Shown: positions 43,155 through 51,853 of the stretch, piece by piece
How positions within the stretch are numbered: position 1 is the first letter of the stretch
Layout of the letters: every line of letters begins with the position of its first letter
Assembly (NCBI RefSeq): GCF_965227725.1
Contig: NZ_CBDDGH010000005.1
Coordinates: 310,001-374,000, forward strand
Length of the DNA: 64,000 nt
Reading direction: 5' to 3'
From: Shimia sp965227725
GTDB taxonomy: Bacteria; Pseudomonadota; Alphaproteobacteria; Rhodobacterales; Rhodobacteraceae
Translations under genes and position numbers: made by a program
The notes under the pieces: model-generated
Database searches by the model: none
What the model saw: only the letters and a program-made list of their open reading frames with translations
What the model was told of the DNA's origin: nothing

Positions 43155-44549
43155 ATGAGCGAGACAACCAGAACTTCTGTAAAATCTTCTATGGCTACGC
43201 GGGACCACATCCGGGCCCTTGCGCGTTTGGGGTTGCCGCTGATTGGCGGCCATGTGGCGCAATTTGCCATCGGTCTGACCGACACAATCATGTTGGGCTG
43301 GTACTCTGTTGAGGCGCTGGCATCGGTTGTTCTTGGACACACGTTTTTCTTCGTGATTTTTATCCTTGGGTCAGGCTTTGCCATCGCGGTGATGCCGCTG
43401 GTGGCCGAGGCCGACGCTGAAGGCAATGAAGCTGCGCTGCGCCGCATCACGCGCATGGGGCTCTGGCTGTCCGTTACCTATGGGCTGGTGGTTCTGCCGC
43501 TCTTTTTCCTGTCCGGTGCGTTGCTGCTGGGATTGCAGCAGGGACCGGAGGTGGCCGATTTGGCGCAGGCCTATTTGCGTATCGCCGGATTTGGGCTGAT
43601 GCCCGCGCTGCTGGTGATGGTGCTTAAGTCGTATCTGGCAGCATTGGAGCACACGCGCGTGGTGTTCTGGGTCACGGTTGTTGCCGTGCCGGTGAATGCG
43701 CTTGTCAACTATGGCCTGATTTTTGGCAATTGGGGACTGCCGGAGCTTGGCGTGCGCGGGGCGGCGATTGCCTCAATCATCGTGCAGTTTGTCTCGCTGC
43801 TTGGCGTGATCCTTTATGCGGTGCGTGCTCTGCCGCAGCATGAGCTGTTTGCCCGCATCTGGCGCCCCGATTGGGATGTGTTTGCGCAGGTCTTTAAACT
43901 GGGGCTGCCAATTGGCCTCACCAATCTGGCAGAGGTCGGGCTGTTTTCTGCTTCTTCCGTCATGATGGGCTGGCTTGGCACCGTGGCGCTCGCGGCCCAC
44001 GGCATCGCTTTGCAGCTCGCAAGCCTCGCCTTCATGTTGCATCTGGGTCTTTCAAACGCCGCCACCGTGCGCGTTGGAAATGCGATGGGGCGCAAAGATG
44101 CGGATCATATGGCGCGGGGCGCGCTGGTGGCGATTGTTATGTCGCTTGCGGTCTCTCTTATCACGGTCGCCGTGTTTCTTGCGTTCCCACAGCAGCTTCT
44201 GGGGATGTTCATCGATCCGGAAGAGCCCCAGCGTGTGGCTATCCTCGCGACAGGCGTGAGTCTGCTCTATGTGGCCGCGCTCTTTCAGGTCGTGGATGGC
44301 GCGCAGGTCATGGCGCTGGGGCTGCTGCGCGGTGTGCAGGACACGCGCGGCCCCATGGTGATCGCCGCAATCAGCTACTGGTTGCTTGGGGTCACCTGCG
44401 CCTATGTGCTGGGCTTTAAGGCTGAGTTGGGCGGCGTGGGCGTTTGGCTGGGTTTGGTTCTGGGACTGACGGCTGCGGCGGTGTTGCTGATGTATCGCTT
44501 CTGGCGCACCGATCTCAGTCGTTTGCGGCAAAAGTTTGCCCAAGCCTGA
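43155..44549 (+). CDS. MATE-family multidrug efflux pump (NorM type)
   Basis: The 464-residue inner-membrane protein has twelve helices in two similar halves. LGLPLIGGHVAQFAIGLTDTIMLGWY opens the first, residues 24-49. KLGLPIGLTNLAEVGLFSASSVMMGWLG opens the second, with key KLGLPIG. NorM-type pumps expel drugs and dyes using sodium or protons. The ATG at 43155 follows a possible GTG one codon before. It is divergent from the DUF2461 gene, and a dispersed repeat follows. Confidence 0.92.
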   Translation: MSETTRTSVKSSMATRDHIRALARLGLPLIGGHVAQFAIGLTDTIMLGWYSVEALASVVLGHTFFFVIFILGSGFAIAVMPLVAEADAEGNEAALRRITRMGLWLSVTYGLVVLPLFFLSGALLLGLQQGPEVADLAQAYLRIAGFGLMPALLVMVLKSYLAALEHTRVVFWVTVVAVPVNALVNYGLIFGNWGLPELGVRGAAIASIIVQFVSLLGVILYAVRALPQHELFARIWRPDWDVFAQVFKLGLPIGLTNLAEVGLFSASSVMMGWLGTVALAAHGIALQLASLAFMLHLGLSNAATVRVGNAMGRKDADHMARGALVAIVMSLAVSLITVAVFLAFPQQLLGMFIDPEEPQRVAILATGVSLLYVAALFQVVDGAQVMALGLLRGVQDTRGPMVIAAISYWLLGVTCAYVLGFKAELGGVGVWLGLVLGLTAAAVLLMYRFWRTDLSRLRQKFAQA

Positions 44550-44563
44550 AGCTTGCGCGTGCA

Positions 44564-44629
44564 GCTCTTCTCATTCGAAAAATATCTCGGGGTAGCCACA
44601 TCGCAGATGTGGCAGGGGCAGCGCCCCTA
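44564..44629 (+). repeat. Dispersed intergenic repeat, copy E, with two hairpins
   Basis: TTCTCATTCG and AAAAATATCTCGG are followed by GCCACATC/GATGTGGC and AGGGGC/GCCCCT. It starts 15 bases after the MATE gene stop. Confidence 0.7.
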
Positions 44630-44681
44630 ATAACCGAACCTTTGAATGAACCGGGTGCTCATTGAGAAGTGTGCCGTAGGG

Positions 44682-45086
44682 CTACTTTCCCTTGAGCAAG
44701 CGGTCGGCTTTTTTGCGCACCAGAACCGAACGCAGATCATGCATGGTCAGCAACAGCGTGTCGGTGATCTCTTCTAGCTGCTCAGGCGTGGCCTTGGATT
44801 GCGCCCATTGGGTGGTCAGATTCAAATGATCCACCGTGCGCAGGATGTCGTCGATGTCGCGCTCTGCGAGCAAGGCCCGGCGCTCTTCCATCCAAGCCTC
44901 AATCGCGGCCTTGTCTTCTTTGGAAAGCGTGCGTTCCCCGTGGGGTTTGACCTCACCATTCCGGATGTTGAGAACGGCGATCTGATCCATCTCGATCCGG
45001 CGATGGCGGTTTTCTGTGTCCACACGAAACACCGCCGCGCCGTTTTCGCGCACGCGAAAATAATAGTCTGGAAGATCGCCGCTCAT
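44682..45086 (-). CDS. Conserved hypothetical protein
   Basis: The 134-residue cytoplasmic protein has no recognised family. It starts with a beta-rich segment, DYYFRVRENGAAVFRVDTENRHRRIEMDQIAVLN, residues 7-41. Charged helices follow (KEDKAAIEAWMEERRALLAE, QLEEITDTLLLTMHDLRSVLVRKKADRLL), which could pair as a helical bundle. It lies between the MATE pump and the aminotransferase. The run of 35 bases to the next gene on the same strand allows co-transcription. Confidence 0.7.
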   Translation of the reverse strand: MSGDLPDYYFRVRENGAAVFRVDTENRHRRIEMDQIAVLNIRNGEVKPHGERTLSKEDKAAIEAWMEERRALLAERDIDDILRTVDHLNLTTQWAQSKATPEQLEEITDTLLLTMHDLRSVLVRKKADRLLKGK

Positions 45087-45120
45087 CTGTCCCCTCCGGA
45101 TGCCCCCGGTTGTCCGGTTT

Positions 45121-46323
45121 TTATGTCAGAGAAGCACAGAACGCCTGAATGCGCTGGCAGGCTTTGGTCAGTGCCTCATCAGAGGTAGCGTAGCTGACGC
45201 GGAAGTTTGGCGAAAGCCCGAAGGCAGCCCCAAACACCACGGCAACCTCTGCCTCTTCAAGCAGGGCGTTGGCGAAGGCTTCGTCGTTTTCGATCACGGT
45301 GCCCTTAGGTGTGGTTTTGCCAATCAGCCCGGCAATCGAAGGATAGACATAGAAGGCGCCTTCTGGTGTTGGGCAGGAAATCCCTTCGATTTCGCTCAGC
45401 ATGGAGATCACCAGATCACGGCGACGTTTGAAGGCCTCATTGTTGGGAGCCAGAAAGTCCTGCGTGCCGTTCAGCGCTTCCACAGCGGCCCATTGGCTGA
45501 CGGAGCAGGGGTTTGATGTGCTCTGGCTTTGGATTTTGCGCATTGCAGAGATGAGCTCCACAGGGCCGGTAGCATAGCCGATGCGCCAGCCTGTCATGGC
45601 ATAGGCTTTGGACACGCCATTGCAGGTCAGGGTGCGCTCATAAAGACCCGGCTCGACCTGCGCCGGTGTGCAGAACTCAAACCCGTCATACGCGAGGTGC
45701 TCATACATATCATCACTCATCACCCAGACGTGGGGATGGCGCATCAGCACATCGGTGAGTTCCTTGAGCTCCTGTTGCGAGTAGCCCGCGCCAGTCGGGT
45801 TGGAGGGTGAGTTGAAGATGAACCATTTGGTCTTTGGCGTGATCGCGGCTTCCAGCTGATCTGCTGTCAGTTTGAAATTGGTCTGCAGCGATGTTTCAGC
45901 CACCACAGGTGTGCCGCCCGCGAGTAGCACCATATCGGGATAGCTCACCCAATAGGGCGCAGGGATGATCACTTCATCGCCGGGGTTCAGCGTTGCCATC
46001 AGCGCATTATAGAGCGTCTGTTTGCCGCCTGTGCCGACGGAGACCTGCGCGGGTGTGTATTCCAGCCCGTGATCACGCATCATTTTGGCGCAGACTGCCT
46101 GCTTCAGCTCCGGGATCCCATCAGGCGCGGTGTATTTGGTTTTTCCCGCCGCGATGGCCGCAACAGCGGCGTCCTTGATGTTTTGCGGGGTGTCAAAGTC
46201 CGGTTCACCCGCGCTCAGGCCAATAACGTCACGTCCGGCGGCCTTCAATTCTGCGGTCTTTGCTGTCATAGCGATGGTCGGGGACGGTTTGACACGCGAT
46301 AGGGTCTCAGACAGGAAAGACAT
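45121..46323 (-). CDS. aspC: Aspartate aminotransferase (class Ib type)
   Basis: It exchanges the amino group between aspartate and 2-oxoglutarate, using PLP. The 400-residue fold type I enzyme has IGLSAGEPDFDTP near residue 35, the PLP-ring region PAPYWVSYPDMV, FNSPSNPTGAGYS, and the Schiff-base Lys in NGVSKAYAMTGWRIGY. ASVSE-type C-terminal Arg lies in FRVSYATSDE. The ATG at 46323 follows GAGG; an in-frame ATG eleven codons upstream is less likely. Relatives also use prephenate. Confidence 0.92.
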   Translation of the reverse strand: MSFLSETLSRVKPSPTIAMTAKTAELKAAGRDVIGLSAGEPDFDTPQNIKDAAVAAIAAGKTKYTAPDGIPELKQAVCAKMMRDHGLEYTPAQVSVGTGGKQTLYNALMATLNPGDEVIIPAPYWVSYPDMVLLAGGTPVVAETSLQTNFKLTADQLEAAITPKTKWFIFNSPSNPTGAGYSQQELKELTDVLMRHPHVWVMSDDMYEHLAYDGFEFCTPAQVEPGLYERTLTCNGVSKAYAMTGWRIGYATGPVELISAMRKIQSQSTSNPCSVSQWAAVEALNGTQDFLAPNNEAFKRRRDLVISMLSEIEGISCPTPEGAFYVYPSIAGLIGKTTPKGTVIENDEAFANALLEEAEVAVVFGAAFGLSPNFRVSYATSDEALTKACQRIQAFCASLT

Positions 46324-46409
46324 GGCTTGGCCTCTTTTTGTAATCTCTGGTCCCATGTCTTAGGGTGCCCACCAAGGCCATTCAAGGTCGAAGCGCTAAG
46401 GAGTAAACT

Positions 46410-46811
46410 ATGCCACAAGATCAACTGGAAGTGATGCCTGAAGACGACTGGTATGGTGAGGAGGTTGCCACCTTCGGCGATCGCCTGGCAGCCGCCAGAG
46501 AGGCTGGAGGCCTGAAGCGCGGCGAGTTTGCCAAACGTCTTGGTGTCAAGAAGTCGACCATCGCGGCCTGGGAAGACGATCTCGGGGAGCCACGCGCCAA
46601 TCGTCTGTCGATGATGGCCGGATTGCTGAACGTTTCGGTTGGTTGGTTGCTGACCGGGGAGGGCGACGGCGTTGACATGAGCGAGGAGGGCGAGAGCCCG
46701 GAAGCTGATCTGCTTGCCATTCTGAAAGAGATCCGCGATATCCGCGCACGCATGAAAAATGATCTGGATCGGCTGGCACGGCTTGAAAAAACGCTGCGCA
46801 AAAAGATCTGA
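46410..46811 (+). CDS. XRE-family helix-turn-helix regulator
   Basis: The 133-residue protein has a Cro/C1-type helix-turn-helix (residues 21-75: FGDRLAAAREAGGLKRGEFA, KRLGVKKSTIAAWE, NRLSMMAGLLNVSVGWLL). A C-terminal coiled coil (about 98-131, LLAILKEIRDIRARMKNDLDRLARLEKTL, key heptads) probably makes it a dimer. The target is unknown. It is 15 bases upstream of sdhE and divergent from aspC. Confidence 0.88.
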   Translation: MPQDQLEVMPEDDWYGEEVATFGDRLAAAREAGGLKRGEFAKRLGVKKSTIAAWEDDLGEPRANRLSMMAGLLNVSVGWLLTGEGDGVDMSEEGESPEADLLAILKEIRDIRARMKNDLDRLARLEKTLRKKI

Positions 46812-46826
46812 GCAAAAGGTGTGATG

Positions 46827-47123
46827 ATGTCTGACGCCCCCAAAGAGGCCGCAAATTCCGGTGAGGAAACATATGAGAATCGTCTCAAGCGCATGAAAAT
46901 GCGCTCCATGCGGCGGGGCATCAAAGAGATGGACATCATCCTTGAGAGGTTTGCAGATGAGAATCTGACGCAGATGGATACCGCTGCGCTGGATCTTTAT
47001 GATGCTCTGCTCTGTGAGAATGACCAGGATTTATATCAATGGGTTACGGGGCAAAAACCAACGCCTGAACTCTTCAAAGCCCTTATTTCTCGCATTGCGA
47101 CCACCATCAGCGGTGCAAATTGA
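46827..47123 (+). CDS. sdhE: FAD assembly factor SdhE
   Basis: It helps attach FAD covalently to the flavoprotein subunit of succinate dehydrogenase. The protein of about 98 residues has the hallmark RGxxE motif in RRGIKEMDIIL. A five-helix core follows, with LYDALLCENDQDLYQWVTGQ. Three starts are adjacent (GTG 46821, ATG 46824, ATG 46827). The last has the best spacing from AAAGG. The N-terminus is extended by about 20 polar residues. SDH genes are not in the window. Confidence 0.88.
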   Translation: MSDAPKEAANSGEETYENRLKRMKMRSMRRGIKEMDIILERFADENLTQMDTAALDLYDALLCENDQDLYQWVTGQKPTPELFKALISRIATTISGAN

Positions 47124-47213
47124 CGCGAATTTGTCATGTCTTTTGGACGGTTTAACCTCTTGTTGGGCTTTTTCCGTCACTCTGACTGCTAGATAAGCTG
47201 ACGGAGACTAAGA

Positions 47214-47711
47214 ATGAGCTTTCATTCATCGATGCCCAGCGGGACAGAACAGAGCTTTATGGCCGACTATCTGGACTCGCTGGCGCTTGTAGAGCGGTTG
47301 CACCGGCTGTTGCTGGATGTGATCAAGGACGAATTTGAGCGTGTGGGCGTGATTGAGATCAACGCAGTGCAGGCGTTGCTGCTGTTCAACATTGGCGACA
47401 ATGAAGTGACAGCCGGCGAACTCAAAAGCCGCGGGTATTATCAGGGCTCAAACGTGAGTTACAACCTGAAGAAACTCGTTGATGCAGGCTATATGCATCA
47501 CCAGCGTTGCGAGATTGACCGCCGTTCGGTGCGTGTGCGCCTGACCGAAAAGGGTCGTGAAATTCGCGATGTGATCTCTGCGCTGTTTGCGCGCCATGCA
47601 GAAGGTCTGCAGTCCAAAGGTGTGCTGGGCGATGATGGCATCGAACAGATCACCCACGCGCTGCGCCGTGTGGAACGCTATTGGACGGATCAGATCCGCT
47701 ACATCTACTGA
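47214..47711 (+). CDS. ldtR: MarR-type regulator, LdtR-like
   Basis: The 165-residue winged-helix protein has INAVQALLLFNIGDNEVTAGELKSRGYYQGSNVSYNLKKLVDAGY as its DNA-binding part, residues 49-93. Key segments are GYYQGSNVSYNLKKL and the wing RCEIDRRSVRVRLTEKG. This strict pattern matches LdtR of Liberibacter and related rhizobial regulators, which control an L,D-transpeptidase and stress genes. Assignment by pattern only. A pair of hairpins follows the gene. Confidence 0.82.
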   Translation: MSFHSSMPSGTEQSFMADYLDSLALVERLHRLLLDVIKDEFERVGVIEINAVQALLLFNIGDNEVTAGELKSRGYYQGSNVSYNLKKLVDAGYMHHQRCEIDRRSVRVRLTEKGREIRDVISALFARHAEGLQSKGVLGDDGIEQITHALRRVERYWTDQIRYIY

Positions 47712-47722
47712 CATAGCCGGCA

Positions 47723-47773
47723 GCCCCAGAATGGGGACTCCGTAGCTTTTTGCGCGCCTGCCCCAGAATGGGG
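47723..47773. repeat. Two direct copies of a small hairpin
   Basis: GCCCCAGAATGGGG occurs at 47723-47736 and 47760-47773. Each copy can form the stem CCCCA/TGGGG. The pair lies between the LdtR-like gene and the convergent DUF1194 gene. Confidence 0.7.
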
Positions 47774-47844
47774 CGCGGCGTGCGTTTGCTTTTGGTCACC
47801 AAGGTTGCGTGAAGATTGATCTGCAACCTTTTGAAAAATATCAG

Positions 47845-48612
47845 TCAGTTTGATTTTTTGGATGGGCCGGGCCAGGCTTGACCGATCACCGTCACAGATA
47901 ACTCGCGTGACAGCTTACGGCGCATGGCGTTCTCGAAATCTTCAAACCCTTTGGCCGTTTCCACAAAGGCATCAGGCCCTTTGATCAGCTCACGGCGATA
48001 GTAATCCGTCATATCTCCGGGACGGGCCGCAAAATCGGCCGCTTTGACGCCAAATGTCTCAATCGCCAGTGCGTTGACGATCACCCCGTCCAGCGGAAAG
48101 GCCGCATAGGCCTGCTTGGGTGTGAAGCCATCGTTGTTTTCCCCATCTCCGCTCACATCCAACACCTGAACATCACACGCGGGTGCCTGACGAAAGAGCG
48201 TGGCGGCATGGCCGACTGCATGGCCAAGGGCTGTGGGGAACTCCGAGGTGCCGCGCTTTGAAAGCCCAAGTTTGGCGGCGCTTTCATTGAGGATTTGGCG
48301 CGTTTCGATCAGGGTCCAGTTTAGCAGGGTTTTCTGCTTGTGACGGCCACTCCATTCATAGACCGCAAGGGCCACCGGGCGTGCATCGCTCAGGAAACCG
48401 GACTGAATTTCAGGAGCACTCAGAGCGGCGGCGAGGCCGAGACGCTGAAGCGCGTCTTCATCGCTGTCTACGGAGGAGCTCACATCCAATGCCAGCAAAA
48501 GCGCCATGCGGCAGTCCGAAGCGAGGGAGGGGGTGGCCGCAAGAGCCACCCCAATTGCGGCGATATGCGCCGCCGCTCTTACCAATGACCGGTGCTTTCC
48601 ATGCTGGCCCAT
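47845..48612 (-). CDS. Exported von Willebrand factor A-like protein (DUF1194)
   Basis: The 255-residue protein has a signal peptide ending TPSLAS. A VWA-like domain follows, with the metal-ion (MIDAS) motif LALDVSSSVDSDE near residue 41 and VLDVSGDGENNDG near 150. It matches DUF1194, found in alphaproteobacteria, of unknown function; binding of a protein partner is likely by analogy. Its N-terminus overlaps the gloA 3' end by 34 bases in another frame, which implies read-through coupling. Confidence 0.85.
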   Translation of the reverse strand: MGQHGKHRSLVRAAAHIAAIGVALAATPSLASDCRMALLLALDVSSSVDSDEDALQRLGLAAALSAPEIQSGFLSDARPVALAVYEWSGRHKQKTLLNWTLIETRQILNESAAKLGLSKRGTSEFPTALGHAVGHAATLFRQAPACDVQVLDVSGDGENNDGFTPKQAYAAFPLDGVIVNALAIETFGVKAADFAARPGDMTDYYRRELIKGPDAFVETAKGFEDFENAMRRKLSRELSVTVIGQAWPGPSKKSN

Positions 48613-49007
48613 GGTTCAGCTGGTGCGAGCGCTTCGCCCTGTTGCAGCAACTCAATGGAGATGTTGTCCGGTGAGCGAACAAAAGCCATGCGCCCGTCGC
48701 GGGGCGGACGGTTGATCACCACGCCATTGTCCGCCAGATGCTGGCACATTTCGTAGATATTGCCGACCTCATAGGCGAGATGGCCGAAGTGGCGGCTGTC
48801 AGAGGGCAGGCCGTCATCACCATCCCAGTTGTAGGTGAGCTCCAATGGGGCGTCATGGTCGCCGTCAGCGGCCAGATAGACCAAAGTAAAGCGGCCCTGT
48901 TCGCTGTCATAGCGCTTGATCTGTTTCAGACCAAAGAGCGCATAAAAAGCCATGGAAGCCTCCAGATCAGAGACACGCACCATGGTGTGCAGGTATTTCA
49001 CATGCAT
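48579..49007 (-). CDS. gloA: Lactoylglutathione lyase (glyoxalase I)
   Basis: It converts the methylglyoxal-glutathione adduct to S-lactoylglutathione. The 142-residue VOC protein has metal ligands at His7 (KYLHTMVRVSD), Glu (PLELTYNW), His (RHFGHLAYEV) and Glu (ISIELLQ). The order is the classical glyoxalase I pattern. The ATG at 49007 has AAAGGA seven bases before it. The frame opens at 49046, which gives a poorer start. Confidence 0.92.
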   Translation of the reverse strand: MHVKYLHTMVRVSDLEASMAFYALFGLKQIKRYDSEQGRFTLVYLAADGDHDAPLELTYNWDGDDGLPSDSRHFGHLAYEVGNIYEMCQHLADNGVVINRPPRDGRMAFVRSPDNISIELLQQGEALAPAEPWASMESTGHW

Positions 49008-49271
49008 ATGGGATTCCTTTGAATGGGGTTTGGAGATATTGAACACGCAACCGTCTGGATTGGCCAGCCTGTTTGAAGCTGGGAGGCAATCACGGATGCG
49101 GGAAGTGGTGCGCTGAATTTGCTTGTGGATGGATCAATCCTCGCGGTTTCCAGCTTAGGACCCACAAGATATAGTTCAGAGAACGCGACAATTGTGAGTC
49201 GTTGCTTCAAACGGATGCCGGTGCAGATGGCATTCCAGATGGGGTGACTCTGAGGAGAAACGAGGCAGGCC

Positions 49272-50051
49272 GTGCAGCAATATCATGATGCATTGAAGAC
49301 CATTTTGGAGTTTGGCGAAGATACAGGCGACCGGACCGGCACGGGCACGCGTTCTTATTTCGGGATGCAGATGCGCTATCGCCTTGCAGATGGTTTTCCT
49401 TTGGTGACCACCAAGAAGCTTTATCTGCGCGGGATCATTCATGAATTGCTGTGGTTTCTCGCGGGCGACACCAACATCAAGTACTTGCAAGACAATCGGG
49501 TCACCATCTGGGACGAATGGGCCGATGAAAACGGGGATCTCGGGCCGGTTTATGGCAAGCAGTGGCGCGATTTTGGCGGCGTAGATCAGATTGAAACGCT
49601 GGTTGAGATGATCAAAACCTCGCCTGACAGCCGCCGTCTGATAGTCTCTGCCTGGAACCCGCAGGATGTGCCCGAGATGGCGCTGCCGCCGTGCCACACC
49701 ATGTGGCAGGTTCGGGTGTTGAATGGCAAATTGCACCTGCAACTCTATCAGCGTTCTGCTGACATGTTCCTGGGCGTGCCGTTCAACATCGCCTCCTACG
49801 CGCTGCTGCAGCATATGCTGGCGCATGTGACCGGCTATGAGGTTGGGGATTTTGTGCATTCCATTGGCGATGCCCACATCTATTCCAATCACATGGAGCA
49901 GGTAAATCTGCAGCTGTCACGCACACCAAAGGCGCTGCCGAAATTGGTGATTAAGCGGGATGTGAAGTCGATCTTTGACTTTATCTTCGAGGATTTTGAA
50001 ATTGTTGGATATGAGCCGGATGCGGCCATTTCCGCACCGGTGGCGGTATAA
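49272..50051 (+). CDS. thyA: Thymidylate synthase
   Basis: It methylates dUMP to dTMP, turning methylene-THF to dihydrofolate. The 259-residue protein has RTGTGTRSYFG near residue 21, nucleophile Cys141 in LPPCHTMWQ, and late GDAHIYSNHMEQ. It starts at GTG 49272, which matches the family's N-terminus. folA follows three bases later, so the two make a dTMP-folate operon. The 264-base gap upstream holds no gene. Confidence 0.95.
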   Translation: MQQYHDALKTILEFGEDTGDRTGTGTRSYFGMQMRYRLADGFPLVTTKKLYLRGIIHELLWFLAGDTNIKYLQDNRVTIWDEWADENGDLGPVYGKQWRDFGGVDQIETLVEMIKTSPDSRRLIVSAWNPQDVPEMALPPCHTMWQVRVLNGKLHLQLYQRSADMFLGVPFNIASYALLQHMLAHVTGYEVGDFVHSIGDAHIYSNHMEQVNLQLSRTPKALPKLVIKRDVKSIFDFIFEDFEIVGYEPDAAISAPVAV

Positions 50052-50054
50052 ACT

Positions 50055-50549
50055 ATGATCACACTTGTTGTTGCACGGGCCCAAAACGGTGCGATTGGGC
50101 GGGATGGTGACATACCATGGCGCATCCCGCAGGATTTTAAGCTGTTTCAACGCGAGACCACCGGAGGCGCCCTGATTATGGGGCGCAACACCTGGGACAG
50201 TCTGCCGGTAAAACCGCTGTCAAATCGGTTGAATATTGTGGTGTCCTCACAGCCGGATGCGGCGGACATTGTGGTGCCCTCGATTGATGCTGCTGTCGAA
50301 TATGCCACAGCGCAGGGCTACGATCGGATCTACGGCATAGGCGGCGCGGGCATTTACAAGGAAATGCTCACTGTCGCCCATCGTCTGCTGATCACGGATG
50401 TCGATACCGAGATTGATGACGCGGACACCTTCTTTCCGGAGTTTGATCCTGCAAAGTGGCAGCTCATCACAAGTAGACCGCTTGAGGGCGCTACTCCAAG
50501 CTGCACCGTGCGTGAGTATTTGCGCGTTTCTGAAACTGCTACAGTGTGA
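50055..50549 (+). CDS. folA: Dihydrofolate reductase
   Basis: It reduces the dihydrofolate made by ThyA back to tetrahydrofolate with NADPH. The 164-residue protein has NGAIGRDGDIPWRIPQDFKLF at the start, with the active Asp near residue 27, IMGRNTWDSLP, and IYGIGGAGIYKEML for the cofactor. The length is typical. It starts three bases after thyA. Trimethoprim sensitivity cannot be read from sequence. Confidence 0.95.
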   Translation: MITLVVARAQNGAIGRDGDIPWRIPQDFKLFQRETTGGALIMGRNTWDSLPVKPLSNRLNIVVSSQPDAADIVVPSIDAAVEYATAQGYDRIYGIGGAGIYKEMLTVAHRLLITDVDTEIDDADTFFPEFDPAKWQLITSRPLEGATPSCTVREYLRVSETATV

Positions 50550-50666
50550 GTGACTGGCTTTCAAAAACACGGTGGTGCACGTCTGCGAATTTGACAGTTT
50601 TCAAACGCGTGCAGTAGCTTAGCCAAAGCTATTTATGTTTCTAACAACAATTGGAGCCTGTGTTTT

Positions 50667-50963
50667 ATGAAATGCCTTTCGCTTGCCACTGGAGTTGCAT
50701 TGATGTTTGCCGCGCCGCTTTCGGCACAGAGCTGGAGCAGCAATGCTCCGGTCATTGGGCCGGTCAATCAGCCTGAAGGGGTGCTGATCCATCCTTATCC
50801 GACCCATACAAATTACTGCCCGAGAGGGCTCCAGCCAGTGACATTGGGTGGCGTGATTTGTTGCGGTACGCCCAACACCACCGAGCGTTTTGTCAATGCG
50901 AGCACAGGCCATAGGAGCTATAGCACATCAAGCTGCCCGCCGGGTGCGAAGGGCTGTTCATAA
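50667..50963 (+). CDS. Small exported Cys-rich protein
   Basis: The 98-residue protein has a signal peptide ending AAPLSAQ. The mature part of about 75 residues has five Cys: NYCPRGLQ, GVICCGT, SSCPPGA and GCS at the end. Several Pro/Gly residues lie between. They probably form disulphides in the periplasm. No family was recognised. It follows folA by 117 bases on the same strand, where a promoter may lie. Confidence 0.65.
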   Translation: MKCLSLATGVALMFAAPLSAQSWSSNAPVIGPVNQPEGVLIHPYPTHTNYCPRGLQPVTLGGVICCGTPNTTERFVNASTGHRSYSTSSCPPGAKGCS

Positions 50964-51006
50964 CAGTTTTTTGAGGAGGGGCTTTGCGCGCGGAGCGCAG
51001 GGCGGA

Positions 51007-51027
51007 TGGGGCGCTAATGGCGCCCCA
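51007..51027. terminator. Stem-loop between convergent genes
   Basis: TGGGGCGC and GCGCCCCA form an 8-bp stem with a five-base loop, five bases from the end of the cold-shock gene. It has no T-run. Confidence 0.4.
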
Positions 51028-51032
51028 ATCCA

Positions 51033-51239
51033 TTAAAGCAGTTTGAGTTCGCCCGCCATGTCGCGGCCGTCCCGTCCTTGCGTCATTTCAAATTCAACTT
51101 TCTGGTTGTCGGACAGACCTTTAAGTCCGGACCGTTCGACAACGGAAATATGGACAAAGACATCTTTGCCGCCTTCTTCAGGTTCGATGAACCCGAAGCC
51201 TTTGGTGGTGTTGAACCACTTTACGGTACCGCGTGGCAT
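51033..51239 (-). CDS. cspA: Cold-shock domain protein (CspA type)
   Basis: The 68-residue single OB-fold protein binds single-stranded RNA or DNA and melts RNA structure. RNP1 is KGFGFI, preceded by GTVKWFNTT, and RNP2 is VFVHISVV. The ATG at 51239 follows AGGAGAACGGT, and an upstream in-frame ATG seven codons away is unlikely. The 208-base gap before the next gene could hold a cold-regulated leader, but no signature was recognised. Confidence 0.93.
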   Translation of the reverse strand: MPRGTVKWFNTTKGFGFIEPEEGGKDVFVHISVVERSGLKGLSDNQKVEFEMTQGRDGRDMAGELKLL

Positions 51240-51447
51240 ACCGTTCTCCTCTTTATTCACTTTTAGTCAATTACGGCAAAATGCCGGAGCAACAGAAATC
51301 CCAAATTCCGAGTGCACGATTACGGAAGATTGAAACAAATGCGCCTGCCTGAGGATTGCATGGTGATGACAAAAATCAAGCAAAACCAACGTGAAACCCG
51401 AAATGAACTGGATTATACGGTCATTATGGCCATGCAAAGAGGGTGAC

Positions 51448-51762
51448 ATGACAACTGTCTACGGTTTGAAAAATTGCGATACCTGTCGTAAGGCAATGAA
51501 AACATTGGGGGATGTTGCCTTTGTCGATGTTCGTCAGGATGGGGTTCCTGATGTGGTGTTAGAAATAGCACACACACAATTTAAAGATGATTTGATGAAT
51601 AAGAGATCGACCACCTGGAGAAATTTGAGCGAAGACGAACGCTCAGAAGATCCGATTGCGCTTTTGAAAGTGCATCCCACCCTGATGAAACGTCCGCTTA
51701 TTGAACGCGGCGGTCGCTATTATCTGGGTTGGGGGAAAGACGTGCAGGCCGAACTTAGCTGA
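51448..51762 (+). CDS. ArsC/Spx-like protein (YffB family)
   Basis: The 104-residue thioredoxin-fold protein has NCDTCRKAMKTL with a CxxC pair near residues 9-12. STTWRNLSEDERS and LKVHPTLMKRPLIERGGRYYLGW follow. This is the YffB branch of the arsenate-reductase-like family. Members are not proven arsenate reductases and may act on glutathione-linked thiols. The ATG at 51448 follows AGAGGGT. It is convergent with the bufferin operon, and they share a terminator. Confidence 0.85.
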   Translation: MTTVYGLKNCDTCRKAMKTLGDVAFVDVRQDGVPDVVLEIAHTQFKDDLMNKRSTTWRNLSEDERSEDPIALLKVHPTLMKRPLIERGGRYYLGWGKDVQAELS

Positions 51763-51853
51763 GAGTGCGAATAGCTGGGGCAATTGCTCTTCACGTCTTA
51801 GTCTTTTCAGTCGGGGCAGATTGAGGTGCGCTAGAGTGCCGGAGCAGATCAAA

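Noticed and set aside
51448..51762. True arsenate reductase
   Set aside because: It has the CxxC of the YffB/Spx-like branch and lies in no arsenic operon.
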